Shown here: positions 1-10,256 of the stretch, in pieces
How positions within the stretch are numbered: position 1 is the first letter of the stretch
Layout of the letters: every line of letters begins with the position of its first letter
From: CAZIVP01 sp964542915
Lineage (GTDB): Bacteria; Calditrichota; Calditrichia; Calditrichales; Calditrichaceae
Length of the DNA stretch: 56,415 nt
Direction: 5' to 3'
Assembly: GCA_964542915.1 (NCBI GenBank)
Contig: CAZIVP010000020.1
Location: 1 to 56,415 of the forward strand
Notes under the pieces: generated by a model
Told to the model about the DNA's origin: nothing
What the model saw: only the letters and a program-made list of their open reading frames with translations
Database searches by the model: none
Made by a program: the position numbers and the translations under genes

Positions 1-18
1 AGGTGTTACTTATTTTAA

Positions 19-2049
19 ATGCTAAAAGTCCAATTCCCGCTGAACCAAGACATGGAAAAGGAACAAGTGGAACATTTTTCCTATGCCGGTCTCTGGTTTG
101 GCGGCATTGGCGGCATGAACGGTGAACAGCAGAAATTGGTATCCACGGCCATTGTCGATGGTGTGTTCGAATACGGAGAAGCCGGCTTCGAATTTACCAC
201 TTCGGCGGACGAAGACGACATTGTTCAGGAGCGCTCTTCCATCGTTACATCCCCATTATTTGATCCGGAAGCTGTTTCTCACCAGGATTTTATCTGCGAT
301 TTTAGCGACCGCCGCACTAAAGTTCCCGGTACCGAAATCGAGTTGATCGATCACCAGCCTTTGGGCGTTAACGTCCATCTGGAATCCTATGCATGGAATT
401 ATGCCTATGCCGACGCTTTTGTTATCCTGAATTATACGTTTACGAACGTGTCGCAATACCCCATTGAAGACATTCATGTCGGTTTATGGGTGGATGCCTC
501 GGTTGCCAATATGAATTATACCAGTATTTATGAACCGGGCGGCGGATTTACCTGGTATGATAACCTTAACGGCTTCGACGAAGAATATAATATGGGCTAT
601 CAGTTTGACGCCGACGGCGATAACGGCTATGCCGAAAGTTATCTGGGTATCCGTTTTTTAGGCGCTTCGACGTTGCGCAGCAGTTATGATGTTTATTACG
701 ATCAATGGCAATGGTCAAACGCCTCGGAGCCGGATTTTTTTATGCCCAGCACGGATGAAGAGCGCTACACAAAGCTCTCTACCACGCCAAACGCCTCCAT
801 ACCTTCCAATCCCGATGAAGACCCGGCAAGCTGGATGATTTTATTGTCGGCCGGTTCGCTCGGCGATATACAGCCCGGCGAATCGATCAATGCTGTGTTT
901 GCGTTGGTTTGCGGGTTCTGGGCGAATTCTGCGGGCGATTCACCGGCGCGGCGCGAAAACCTGCGCGTTAATTCCGATTGGGCTCAGATCGCTTATAACG
1001 GCGAGGATGTTGACGGCGACGGCAAACTCGATCCCGATGAGGATCTTAATAATAACGGCGAACTGGATGAAGGCGAAGACGAATATGTGGCGAGCAGGGA
1101 TCTTAACGGCAACGGCTATTGGGATCCCGGCGAACCGGTCTTTGGCGACGGCGACGGCCATTTAGATGTGTACGAAGACACGTACCAAAATTTTAAACGC
1201 GGTATCGAAGATTCCAACGGCGTAATCGACCGTTATATTTTACCATCGCCGCCGCCATCGCCGAATCTGCTGGTGGTTCCGGGCGACGGTAAAGTGACGC
1301 TCTATTGGGATGATGTTTCCGAAAGCTTCAAAGACCCCATTACGCGGGAAGAGGATTTTGAAGGATATCGTATCTATAGCTCGCCTAAAACCAGCGGTTC
1401 GAAAGAACAAATGTCGCTTTTGGCGCAATTCGATCGTGATGACAGCCTGGCTTACGGTTACGATACCGGTTTTGAAGCCGTTCGATACGATACGGTGATC
1501 AATGGCAGACAGTACCGATACCGTTTTGTCAATGATCATTTGCTGAGCGGATGGCCCGGCAAATATTTTTACTCCGTTACCGCTTTCGACCGCGGCAATC
1601 CCGAGAACAATCTGCCCAGCCTGGAAAGTTCGGTTTATGAAAACCTCACCTATGCCATACCGGGTAAACGCGTAAACCGCGAGAAGAAGCGGCAGATTTA
1701 TGTGTATCCGAATCCGTATAAAGTGAACGCTCTTTGGGACGGTTCGGGATCCAGGGATCGCCTCATCTGGTTTGCCAATCTCCCGGAAAAAGCGACCATC
1801 CGGATTTATACCCTGGCCGGCGATTTGGTGGATGAGGTCCGTCACGACGCCAGTACATACGCCGGAAGCGACGTGGCCCGCTTAAGAAAGCAAACCCAAT
1901 TTCAGAAAACTGAGTTTTCAGGCGGCGAACACGCCTGGGATTTAATAACGCGAAACGATCAGGCGATTGCCTCGGGTCTCTATCTCTATACCGTGAAAGA
2001 TGAAAAAACGGGCGAAACCTATCGCGGCAAATTTTTGGTCGTGAAATAG
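19..2049 (+). CDS. T9SS-type secreted protein with Fn3-like domain, probably 5'-truncated
   Basis: The 676-residue frame opens at an ATG directly after an in-frame TAA at 16-18. It has no signal peptide and no Shine-Dalgarno, although everything else about it looks extracellular. Around residues 329-385 lies a run of Asp/Asn/Gly-rich calcium-loop-like repeats (DVDGDGKLD, DLNGNGYWD). A fibronectin-III-like region covers about 410-545. The C-terminus from about 559 begins IYVYPNPYKVN and ends GKFLVVK, like T9SS type-A sorting domains that are cleaved after export and anchored at the surface. The early stretch around AGLWFGG resembles a motif I recall as lying further inside related secreted proteins, so the real start is probably upstream of the window, with a frameshift or damage near base 16. 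Substrate unknown. The surface-protein assignment is firm; the start is not. Confidence 0.7.
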   Translation: MLKVQFPLNQDMEKEQVEHFSYAGLWFGGIGGMNGEQQKLVSTAIVDGVFEYGEAGFEFTTSADEDDIVQERSSIVTSPLFDPEAVSHQDFICDFSDRRTKVPGTEIELIDHQPLGVNVHLESYAWNYAYADAFVILNYTFTNVSQYPIEDIHVGLWVDASVANMNYTSIYEPGGGFTWYDNLNGFDEEYNMGYQFDADGDNGYAESYLGIRFLGASTLRSSYDVYYDQWQWSNASEPDFFMPSTDEERYTKLSTTPNASIPSNPDEDPASWMILLSAGSLGDIQPGESINAVFALVCGFWANSAGDSPARRENLRVNSDWAQIAYNGEDVDGDGKLDPDEDLNNNGELDEGEDEYVASRDLNGNGYWDPGEPVFGDGDGHLDVYEDTYQNFKRGIEDSNGVIDRYILPSPPPSPNLLVVPGDGKVTLYWDDVSESFKDPITREEDFEGYRIYSSPKTSGSKEQMSLLAQFDRDDSLAYGYDTGFEAVRYDTVINGRQYRYRFVNDHLLSGWPGKYFYSVTAFDRGNPENNLPSLESSVYENLTYAIPGKRVNREKKRQIYVYPNPYKVNALWDGSGSRDRLIWFANLPEKATIRIYTLAGDLVDEVRHDASTYAGSDVARLRKQTQFQKTEFSGGEHAWDLITRNDQAIASGLYLYTVKDEKTGETYRGKFLVVK

Positions 2050-2166
2050 GTTGTATATATGATCCATAACGGCAATGAAATTTAAAAGGAGGTGATGTGT
2101 GCAACGCGAATTCGGTATTAATGATTTTTTGTGGGTAGCAATTTTATCAACAGGAGGTGTCAGGTT

Positions 2167-4833
2167 ATGAACAAAAGAATTACAGCCATATTGATTGTAT
2201 TGATTTTTGTAATAACGGCTTTCAGCCAGGAGATAACGCCTATCCGTGATATCCAATATACGGAGGACGAATCAGGCGATTCGCCGTTTATAGACCAGGA
2301 GGTAACGATCAGCGGTATTATTACAGCGGAAGCGTATGCATTCGGCGGCAGCAAATACTGGGTTCAGGATTCAGCCGGAGCCTGGAACGGCGTGATGGTT
2401 TATGACGACGTCAACAAAGCGGCGGAAGGCGATTCGGTGACGCTGACCGGTACCGTTACCGAATATTATAATTTGACTGAAATTACGGATGTGACGGAAT
2501 TTACCATCGAAGATTCGGCCGTTTTCGGCATCGAACCAACTTTGGTTACCACCGGCGAAATTGGCACGGGCGGCTCGATGGCCGAAGCTTATGAAGGCTG
2601 CCTCATTCAGGTTACCGATTTGAATATCACCAATGCCGATCTCGGATACGGCGAATGGGAAGTCGATGACGGCAGCGGCACATGCCGTGTGGATGACGCC
2701 GCCGATTATTACTTCAATCCGGCGGACTATACCGATGTAGGCGTTCAATCGATTACCGGCGTCATGGACTATTCATTCAGCGAACGGAAAATACAACCGC
2801 GCCTGGCCTGGGATGTAGTTGAAGGTGGAGATTATACCCGCATCCAAAGAATACAACAGGTGAGGCATAGCGATCTCATGAAAGCCCTGGAAGATGAAGA
2901 ATCCGATACATCTTATGCCCGCTCCGATACATTTTCGATCAGGGGCATCGTTACGATGCCGACCGGTTTGAGTTATGCGGGAGATGGCATCAAATTTATA
3001 GTAGCCGCACCAGAGGGCGGTCCCTGGAGCGCGATCCTTTCCTATAACCCGGACTCCACCGCCTATCCCATTCTTTACGAAGGCGATGTCATTGAAATGA
3101 GTGGTTGGATTGATGAGTACACTACCGGCCCGGCCAACATGACCGAATTTTGGATTACCAGCCCCATACAAATCCTGGACATCGGCCAGCCCATTCCCGA
3201 TCCGGATAAAGTAAACACCGGCGATTTGCGTATCCCGGAAACCGCCGAACAATGGGGCAACGTCATGGTCTATGTGAAGGACGCCGAAGTTGTCAACTAT
3301 GGTACCCAATACGAACTGTTCGGCGTCGATGACGGTACCGGCGATGTGTTAGTGGATGACGACTCCGACAGCCTCGCAGCATATTATGAAGAACAACCGC
3401 TACCGCCGCTGGGCTCTATTGCCGATTCTATTCGCGGCTGGGTCTACCACCATTTCGGCAGTAACGCCGATTCAACAGCCTATAAACTGGAGCCGCTCTA
3501 CCAGGAAGATATCGTCTGGGAAGCCGGCCCGCCGACGATCAGCAAAGTGGGGCGTAATGTAAGCGTACCGCTTTCCAACGATCCGGTAACCGTTTCGGCT
3601 GACATCAGCACCAATTTTACGATTGATGAAGCGACCATATATTATGAAGTCGTTCAGGACGGCCTCTCATCCGGCTATTCCGAAGTGACCATGTCGAATA
3701 CCGAAGGTACTACATTCGAAGGCGAGATCCCCGGCCAGACGGAAGGCAGTTTTGTTAATTATTTTATCAAAGCGATGGACGATCAGGGACAAACAACCAT
3801 CAGTCCCGCCGATACCAGCGTACAAAATTACTGTTACACGGTAACCGACGGCGATCTGACGATCAAAGACCTGCAGTATACGCCGTGGGAAATCGCCGAC
3901 TCCCCTTTTGAAGGTATGCCGATCGAAGTAAACGGAATTGTTACCACCGATACAAGCGCCAACAACAATTATGAAACCTATGTTTTGCAGGATGCGGAAG
4001 AACCCTGGAGCGGTATCTTCACGTTCGGCATCAATTCCGATTTGGAACGCGGCGATGAAATCAAGGTATATGGCAGCGTTACCGACTACAATGCCGACTG
4101 GCATTTCAAATGGGATAATAATACCACTATTCTGGTGGATTCCTTCGAGGTGTTGAGCAGCGGGCACAGTATGGCGCCGATTTCCGTAACGACCGGCACA
4201 CTGGCGACCGACAGCGCCGCCGCCGAACAATATGAAGGCGTTCTGGTCAGCATCGAAGACGCAACCCTGACAAGTTTTAACCAGTACGATTTGTCCTTCA
4301 GCGACGGCAGCGGCGAATGTCTGGTAGACGGCGATTTTATGGTGTCGGATGACGGCGAAGAAAACAGCAAATTTTATTTCAACGCTGATGAAGGATATCT
4401 GTATGCTTTTGGCGATACGGTGCGCATCGGTGAAAAGGTGGATAAAATTCAGGGCGTCTTCACGTTCAGTTTCGGCACTTATAAGATAGAAGTACGCGAT
4501 CAGGATGATTTTGGCACGGTTGTGGGCATCGCGGATGATTTTGAAAAAGCGCCGCTCAGCTACCGGCTGAAGCAAAATTATCCCAACCCGTTCAATCCCG
4601 AAACACGTATCTATTTTCAGATTCCGAACGCGCAACAGGTTGAAATCATGGTTTATAACATCCTGGGACAGCGTGTACGGACGCTGGTGCAGAATCATTT
4701 CAATGCCGGCCAACATGTGGTCAATTGGGATGGTCGCAATGACGCCGGTCAGCGCGTAACCTCGGGCGTGTATATTTATCGTATTAAAGCCGGTGAATTT
4801 ATCGATTCCAAAAAAATGTTAATGGTCAAATAA
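2167..4833 (+). CDS. T9SS cargo protein with repeated OB-fold-like domains
   Basis: A secreted protein of 888 residues. The ATG at 2167 is chosen because AGGAGGT lies just upstream (about 2152-2159) and a signal peptide follows (MNKRITAILIVLIFVITAFSQ). An OB-fold-like module starts near residue 22 (the stretch IRDIQYTED through GIITAE). A less similar one starts near 240, and a clear repeat starts near 563 (IKDLQYTPWEIADSPFEG). This module type accompanies extracellular nucleases and T9SS cargo, but no nuclease catalytic domain is visible here. An Ig-like stretch lies at about 458-560. Residues 799-888 are a textbook type-A sorting domain (YRLKQNYPNPFNP, then SGVYIYRI and a final KKMLMVK). 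It probably acts at the cell surface in binding or adhesion; the ligand is unknown. A good terminator follows. Confidence 0.82.
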   Translation: MNKRITAILIVLIFVITAFSQEITPIRDIQYTEDESGDSPFIDQEVTISGIITAEAYAFGGSKYWVQDSAGAWNGVMVYDDVNKAAEGDSVTLTGTVTEYYNLTEITDVTEFTIEDSAVFGIEPTLVTTGEIGTGGSMAEAYEGCLIQVTDLNITNADLGYGEWEVDDGSGTCRVDDAADYYFNPADYTDVGVQSITGVMDYSFSERKIQPRLAWDVVEGGDYTRIQRIQQVRHSDLMKALEDEESDTSYARSDTFSIRGIVTMPTGLSYAGDGIKFIVAAPEGGPWSAILSYNPDSTAYPILYEGDVIEMSGWIDEYTTGPANMTEFWITSPIQILDIGQPIPDPDKVNTGDLRIPETAEQWGNVMVYVKDAEVVNYGTQYELFGVDDGTGDVLVDDDSDSLAAYYEEQPLPPLGSIADSIRGWVYHHFGSNADSTAYKLEPLYQEDIVWEAGPPTISKVGRNVSVPLSNDPVTVSADISTNFTIDEATIYYEVVQDGLSSGYSEVTMSNTEGTTFEGEIPGQTEGSFVNYFIKAMDDQGQTTISPADTSVQNYCYTVTDGDLTIKDLQYTPWEIADSPFEGMPIEVNGIVTTDTSANNNYETYVLQDAEEPWSGIFTFGINSDLERGDEIKVYGSVTDYNADWHFKWDNNTTILVDSFEVLSSGHSMAPISVTTGTLATDSAAAEQYEGVLVSIEDATLTSFNQYDLSFSDGSGECLVDGDFMVSDDGEENSKFYFNADEGYLYAFGDTVRIGEKVDKIQGVFTFSFGTYKIEVRDQDDFGTVVGIADDFEKAPLSYRLKQNYPNPFNPETRIYFQIPNAQQVEIMVYNILGQRVRTLVQNHFNAGQHVVNWDGRNDAGQRVTSGVYIYRIKAGEFIDSKKMLMVK

Positions 4834-4842
4834 ACCACGTCG

Positions 4843-4883
4843 ATCCCGCTCTTCCCATGAATGGCGGGCGGAGCGGGATTTTT
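4843..4883 (+). terminator. Rho-independent terminator
   Basis: A perfect 9-bp inverted repeat (ATCCCGCTC at 4843-4851, GAGCGGGAT at 4871-4879) with a 19-nt loop, running into a T tract. It lies 10 bases after the stop of the T9SS cargo gene and separates it from the lipoprotein operon. Confidence 0.8.
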
Positions 4884-4983
4884 AAATTTTACAGACCGGA
4901 GTCGAGGCGTCGGTTAAGTAAATGGATGTAAAGAGCCCGATAGCACGTTCCGGTAGGATTGTAACTAAACAGAACTTTTAGCA

Positions 4984-6474
4984 ATGGCCAGAAATATGCA
5001 ACTAACACGCATTATTCCTTTAATCTTACTTTTGGCGGCCGCTCTTTATTGGCTGAATTGTGAAGAGAATATTCTGCACAGCTCCAAAGATTCCAAACCG
5101 TTGCAGAATCAACCGCCGGATACGTATTTGTTTCTGTTCCCGGCAAGCGATAGCACCGGTCAGCCGGACTCCATAGGAATCGACACCACTGCCAGTAAAC
5201 AAGTTTTGCACTGGTGGGGGCAGGATCCTGACGGTGAAGTCGCCGGCTATTATATCCAGTGGAATTACCAAACCGAACCGAAATGGGTAAGCAGCGAATA
5301 CGATACCTTTTATTTACCGATCCGTACCGCTTACGATGAATTTACGTTTCGGGTATGGGCCGTGGATGACGACAGCCTGATGGACCCGACGCCGGCAAAA
5401 CAAATTTTTCCCGTTTTTAATTCGTTTCCCTCCATCGATTTTAAAAATCGCAGCAATCCGCCGGCGCCGCCGGGCAATCCGAATGTGACGGCCTATACCT
5501 TTCCCACACGCACATTTATATGGAACGTCGATGATCCCGACGGTATTGAGACCATCACCCATATTTATTATGCGCTTGACGATACCAGCAACTGGGTTGA
5601 ATTGCCCGGCAACCAGACAAGTTTGACCCTGAGGGATATCCCGCCCGGAGAACACCGATTCTTTTTGAAAGCCCTGGATATTGCGGGCGCTGAGAGTGAG
5701 GTGATCTCTTTCCCTGATCCTGAAGATGATACGACGCCCAATACATGGGTCGTTAAAGAACCGAAGGGCGATCTGCTTCTTGTTAATGATTTTGCGCAGG
5801 ATCAGACCAATTACGCAGTGCAATCGTTTTATGAAGATATTCTTTACAATCTGGTGGGCGCAAACGGCTACAGTGTCTGGGAAATCGGAACGTCAAGAAC
5901 ACCGGTGATCAACCCTCAAAACAGCCTACCCTATGCCACGGCAGATATTAAAGCGTATTTGGGTTATTTCGATAAAGTAATCTGGTTTGCCCACCTGGGG
6001 CGGCCCAGTTTGTCGGAGGCCGGCCTCAGCATCACGCAATATGTGGCCGATGGCGGTAATATTTTTATCACCAACGGTAATGAAGAAAAACCCGATACCT
6101 CGTGGACGTTCACCCGTGTGGATACGGTCTTCCGATTGAATCCGGGCGGTCGTCTGTTGAGCGGCGTACGGGTATTATCTTCCTTTACCGGCGCCGAACG
6201 CGATACAACCACGGATTTGGAAGTGGGACAACTTATCGGTAACCGGGTTTCGGCGCTTGTGCCGGGTTTCGGAACCGATGTGGTGTACCGGATGGAGCCG
6301 GATTCCGCGGCAAGCGTTCCTGTTCCTTACGAGGGATCGCCGCCCGTCGGCTTGCGTTACGAGGTTGGTCAGGGAAAATCCATATATTTTTCTTTACCGT
6401 TTCATTATTGCGATGGGAAAAACAACGCTCAGGAAGTTTTGAGATATATTTTAGAAGAAGAGTTTGAACAATGA
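4984..6474 (+). CDS. Lipoprotein with Fn3-like and GATase1-like regions
   Basis: A 496-residue predicted lipoprotein. An N-terminal hydrophobic segment ends in LYWLNC, making Cys26 the likely lipidated residue; the lipobox is atypical. Two Ig/Fn3-like regions follow (about 50-150 and 160-250, each with an xDPDG motif). The C-terminal half (about 260-496) reads like a Rossmann fold of the class I glutamine-amidotransferase/ThuA type, with alternating strands such as DLLLVND, KVIWFAHLG and GGNIFITNG, but I see no catalytic Cys-His pair. The stop overlaps the start of the TonB receptor gene (ATGA at 6471-6474), so the two are translationally coupled. It may be a surface-exposed partner of that receptor; this is inference from position. 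Confidence 0.65.
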   Translation: MARNMQLTRIIPLILLLAAALYWLNCEENILHSSKDSKPLQNQPPDTYLFLFPASDSTGQPDSIGIDTTASKQVLHWWGQDPDGEVAGYYIQWNYQTEPKWVSSEYDTFYLPIRTAYDEFTFRVWAVDDDSLMDPTPAKQIFPVFNSFPSIDFKNRSNPPAPPGNPNVTAYTFPTRTFIWNVDDPDGIETITHIYYALDDTSNWVELPGNQTSLTLRDIPPGEHRFFLKALDIAGAESEVISFPDPEDDTTPNTWVVKEPKGDLLLVNDFAQDQTNYAVQSFYEDILYNLVGANGYSVWEIGTSRTPVINPQNSLPYATADIKAYLGYFDKVIWFAHLGRPSLSEAGLSITQYVADGGNIFITNGNEEKPDTSWTFTRVDTVFRLNPGGRLLSGVRVLSSFTGAERDTTTDLEVGQLIGNRVSALVPGFGTDVVYRMEPDSAASVPVPYEGSPPVGLRYEVGQGKSIYFSLPFHYCDGKNNAQEVLRYILEEEFEQ

Positions 6475-9215
6475 TACGATCTAAGAATGTTATTCTGTCT
6501 ATTTTAACCCTATTTTTAATCAGCTACGGACAGCAACAAAAAACCGGGCGAATTGTGGGCACGGTTGTTGAAAAATCAAGCCGGGAGCCGCTGGCCGGCG
6601 TTAATATTTCTTTAAAAGGCACTTACATGGGCGCCTCGACGGATCTGGATGGTCATTATCTCGTGGAGAATGTGACGCCGGGCGTCTATGATGTGGAAGC
6701 ATCCATGATCGGTTATAAAATTCAACTTGTCACCGGCGTGGAAATCGAAGCGGGCCAAACGGAGAAGATCAATTTCGAATTGCAGGAATCGGTTTTGGCC
6801 TACGGACAGGAAATTGTCGTGGTCGGACAAAAACCGCTCCTCGAAGTGGACAAAACCTCGTCCGAGGACGTCTTTTCGGCGGATGACATATCCGATAAAA
6901 TCGTCGAAAACGTGGATGAAATTTTGGTACAACAACCGGGCGTCGTTAAAAGTAACAACCAGATACACATCCGCGGCGGCCGGGCTGACGAAAGTATGTA
7001 TATTGTGGACGGCATATCCATTAAAGATCCGCTGTCCGGTTACAGTAACACGCTTTATATTAACGCCGATGCCATCGAAGAACTCAAAGTAATCACCGGC
7101 GGTTTTAATGCCGAATACGGACAGGCCATGTCGGGCATTATTGATGTGGTTACCAAAGAGGGCGGCGAACAATATACCGGCAGTTTCAAGTATAAAACCG
7201 ATTTGGGACTCAACTTTCTGGAAAATTACAATACCGATATCATCGAATTCAATTTCGGCGGTCCGGATATTTTCACCAGCAAGCTTTTCCCATCCATCGG
7301 GTTGGACTTGCCGGGTGATCTTTCTTTTTTCGTATCGGGTTATGGCAACCTCTCGGATACATATTTACCGCACGCATCCGAACTTTATCCAAGCCGCAAC
7401 GAACTGGAAGCGTTCGCCCGCAAACAGGATAACGACTGGCATCTGCTGGGTAAATTGACCTGGCGGTTGAATCCCAGCCAGAAACTGACCGTTTCTTACG
7501 ACCGATCGCTGAATATCAATCAGGGATTTTTTACACCATACATATTTTCAAATAATTTTTTCCCTTACGAATACAGCAAACATCTGGATCACTATCCAAC
7601 ATTTACATCGGAATCGATATTAAGCAATATTACATGGAAACATACCATCAATTCCCGCATGTTCTACGAGGTTACCCTCGGCAATTTTTACAACTCAACC
7701 CACAGCGCTGTGAGGAATAAACACTGGAGCGAGTATCAGGAACGACTGGATCTGGAACCCATTCGTTATTTTCCGGGCTCCGAAGGCAACTTTACCATTC
7801 GGCGCGGCGATGGTTTTTATGATTACGGCGATTACGGTAAATGGTACGACAATTACAGCGATCGCTGGCAATTGAAAGTGGACTTTACCAATCAGATTAA
7901 CCAGAAGCACCAGCTAAAAGGCGGCGTGGATATGTCTTACACCGGTATCCAGGTGGTGGATATCGTCGATCCCTGGGTGGACAGCGAATCCGGTTTCGGA
8001 AGAAGCTACGATATCTACAAGGCCTATCCCAACAGCGGCGCTTTTTATTTACAGGATCAGATTAAATACGAAGGCATGATTGTCAATATCGGTCTGCGTT
8101 ACGATTACTGGTTCCCGGGCGAATACGTGCAGGATGCCGTCAATAATCCCAATACGATTATTATATCCCAGGCGGCCCGGAAAAAATTTAAAGAGGAAAC
8201 GTTTAAAATCTTCGGAATGCGCGGCAAAGGACATTTGAGTCCGAGGATCGGAATTTCCCATCCTGTCAGCGATCACGACGTGTTGTATTTCCATTACGGT
8301 CACTTTTCACAACGTCCCAAAGGGCAATACGTTTACGCCAAACTCAAATCCACTTCTCCGGCCACTTACCAGCTGTTCGGAAATCCCAATTTGAATCCCA
8401 CCACGACGGTCGCTTATGAACTGGGCATCAAACACAAATTTACCGAAAATCTGGTGATGGAATTGAAGGCCTATTATAAAGATATGTTCGATTACCCCAC
8501 CGCCGAACGCATTGAAATGGAAAATCCGCGGTTGGGCAATATCAGCTATTTAATGTATCTCAACATGGATTACGCCCGATCCAAAGGCATTGAGATGCGG
8601 GTGCGTCAACGCTATGCCAAATACCTGACCGGCACGATGAATTTTACCTATGCGGTGAGTAAAGGCAAAAGCTCCACTCCGAACGACAATTTGCTGGTCG
8701 AGGCGGGTCGGCTGGAAGAAAAACCTCTGAAAGAGAATTATCTGAGGTGGGATACGCCCATTCGACTAACCCTGGATTTGAATTTTCAGGTGAATGAGAA
8801 TCAGAATCCCGACGTTTTCGGAATGCGTTTGCCGGATCAATGGGGCTTCAGCACCCATTGGGAATTGGAATCCGGAAAACGCTATACACCGATGATCGAT
8901 ATCGAAAGGGAAATTTACGACGACGCCAATCCGTATTCCGAAATGGCGCCTTTCTGGCACCGACTTGATTTTCGTCTTTTCAAATTTTTCAAGGTGTCGG
9001 ATTTAAACCTGAATTTCCTGCTGGAGGTGCAGAACGTCTTTGATGCAAAAATTGCACGGATTATCAATCCTTACACGGGAGAAGCCTATAAACCGGGCGA
9101 TATTCTACCGCAGCGTTACGTTCGGGATTATAATCCCTATCCCAATCCCATTTATAATCCGGCAAAATATCGCTGGCCGCGCACAGTGCGGTTTGGCGTT
9201 TCCTTCAAGTTTTGA
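6471..9215 (+). CDS. TonB-dependent outer-membrane receptor
   Basis: A 914-residue outer-membrane receptor. Order: signal peptide (about 1-20); a carboxypeptidase-regulatory-like beta-sandwich at about 25-105 (GRIVGTVVEKSSREPLAGVN); a plug domain at about 127-230 (IHIRGGRADES, YIVDGISIKDP, NAEYGQAMSGIIDVVT); then a long beta-barrel rich in aromatic residues, ending in a terminal Phe (RFGVSFKF). The plug and C-terminal Phe are hallmarks of the family, and the N-terminal CarboxypepD_reg domain is typical of FCB-group receptors. It should move a bulky nutrient across the outer membrane using TonB energy; nothing here tells the substrate. It is the second gene of a tight run with a lipoprotein before it and a PorV-like protein after it. 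Confidence 0.88.
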   Translation: MIRSKNVILSILTLFLISYGQQQKTGRIVGTVVEKSSREPLAGVNISLKGTYMGASTDLDGHYLVENVTPGVYDVEASMIGYKIQLVTGVEIEAGQTEKINFELQESVLAYGQEIVVVGQKPLLEVDKTSSEDVFSADDISDKIVENVDEILVQQPGVVKSNNQIHIRGGRADESMYIVDGISIKDPLSGYSNTLYINADAIEELKVITGGFNAEYGQAMSGIIDVVTKEGGEQYTGSFKYKTDLGLNFLENYNTDIIEFNFGGPDIFTSKLFPSIGLDLPGDLSFFVSGYGNLSDTYLPHASELYPSRNELEAFARKQDNDWHLLGKLTWRLNPSQKLTVSYDRSLNINQGFFTPYIFSNNFFPYEYSKHLDHYPTFTSESILSNITWKHTINSRMFYEVTLGNFYNSTHSAVRNKHWSEYQERLDLEPIRYFPGSEGNFTIRRGDGFYDYGDYGKWYDNYSDRWQLKVDFTNQINQKHQLKGGVDMSYTGIQVVDIVDPWVDSESGFGRSYDIYKAYPNSGAFYLQDQIKYEGMIVNIGLRYDYWFPGEYVQDAVNNPNTIIISQAARKKFKEETFKIFGMRGKGHLSPRIGISHPVSDHDVLYFHYGHFSQRPKGQYVYAKLKSTSPATYQLFGNPNLNPTTTVAYELGIKHKFTENLVMELKAYYKDMFDYPTAERIEMENPRLGNISYLMYLNMDYARSKGIEMRVRQRYAKYLTGTMNFTYAVSKGKSSTPNDNLLVEAGRLEEKPLKENYLRWDTPIRLTLDLNFQVNENQNPDVFGMRLPDQWGFSTHWELESGKRYTPMIDIEREIYDDANPYSEMAPFWHRLDFRLFKFFKVSDLNLNFLLEVQNVFDAKIARIINPYTGEAYKPGDILPQRYVRDYNPYPNPIYNPAKYRWPRTVRFGVSFKF

Positions 9216-9244
9216 ACACAATAAACCATTACAGCGGACGAGTT

Positions 9245-10246
9245 ATGAAGAAGTATGTAATAACCATCTTAATTCTTTTATCGACCATTTGTTTAACCGA
9301 TAGGGTACAGGGCCAAAACCTGTTTCCGTTACTTGGAGGCCAGCGTATCGGGACCGCCGCCGCTAACTTTTTAAAAATCGGTGTCGGCGCCCGCGCCACT
9401 TCCATGAGCGGAGCGGCGGTGGCCATGGCCAACGATGCGACTGCCCTGTACTGGAATCCGGGCGCCGCAGCACAGGTGAAAGGCAACGCCGTGGCCATAA
9501 GCCATATTGATTGGCCGGTGGATATCAAATACGAATATCTGAGCTATATACACCATATTAAAAACATCGGTATTATAGGGTTTAGTGGCGGCTATCTCTA
9601 TACGGATGACATGGAGGTGACCACAGAGTACCACCCGACCGGTACGGGCGAATATTTCAGCTATTACGATACATTCGGCGCTCTGAGCTTCGCCATTAAA
9701 ATGACCGACCGCTTTTCGTTCGGCACCTCGTTAAAATTTGTTGAAGAAAATTTGGCCGGTTTGAAAATGGGCGGATGGCTCATCGATCTGGGGACATTCT
9801 ACTGGACCGGCTTTCGCTCACTGCGGTTTGCCGTGAGTCTGGTAAATTTCGGACCCGATCTCCGGCCGGCTGGATCGTACATGCAGGAAACGCAGGAGGG
9901 CGGAATGCAGGAGAACAGGTACGAAGCCTTTTCACCGCCGACCATGTTTCGGGTAGGCTCCGCCATGGAAATTATTGAAAGAAAGAACTATACCGTAACC
10001 ACTTCGCTGCAAATCAACCATCCTGTGGATAATGCCGAAAACGCGGTGGTCGGTATGGAATTCGGCTATCTGGATAATCTCTTCCTGAGAGCAGGCTACC
10101 GTATCAACTACGCCGAAGAAAAATTCACCTTCGGCGCGGGCTTTAACGTTCCGTTTGCAGGAACCGATTTGCTGATTGATTATGCGTTTAAACAATTCAG
10201 GAATCTCGGAGTCACCAATCAATTTACTTTAGGTTATCATTTTTAG
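9245..10246 (+). CDS. PorV/PorQ-family outer-membrane protein
   Basis: A 333-residue outer-membrane barrel protein. I chose the ATG at 9245 because a clean signal peptide follows directly (MKKYVITILILLSTICL); the in-frame ATG at 9212 would add 11 residues of non-signal sequence. After cleavage comes the family signature at about residues 35-75: GTAAANFLKIGVGARATSMSG, then ATALYWNPG. The rest has alternating amphipathic strands ending FTLGYHF. PorV is the T9SS shuttle that carries cargo from the translocon to the attachment complex, and this paralogous family is widespread in T9SS-bearing phyla. It lies between a TonB receptor and an NHL lipoprotein, 29 bases after the receptor stop. Family assignment is strong; whether it is the functional PorV or a specialised paralog is open. 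Confidence 0.82.
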   Translation: MKKYVITILILLSTICLTDRVQGQNLFPLLGGQRIGTAAANFLKIGVGARATSMSGAAVAMANDATALYWNPGAAAQVKGNAVAISHIDWPVDIKYEYLSYIHHIKNIGIIGFSGGYLYTDDMEVTTEYHPTGTGEYFSYYDTFGALSFAIKMTDRFSFGTSLKFVEENLAGLKMGGWLIDLGTFYWTGFRSLRFAVSLVNFGPDLRPAGSYMQETQEGGMQENRYEAFSPPTMFRVGSAMEIIERKNYTVTTSLQINHPVDNAENAVVGMEFGYLDNLFLRAGYRINYAEEKFTFGAGFNVPFAGTDLLIDYAFKQFRNLGVTNQFTLGYHF

Positions 10247-10256
10247 AGGAGTTGTT

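Noticed and set aside
3667..4716. Long leftward frame opposite the T9SS cargo gene
   Set aside because: It is a mirror of the real gene: the plus-strand frame has signal peptide, domains and sorting signal, whereas the opposite frame has none.
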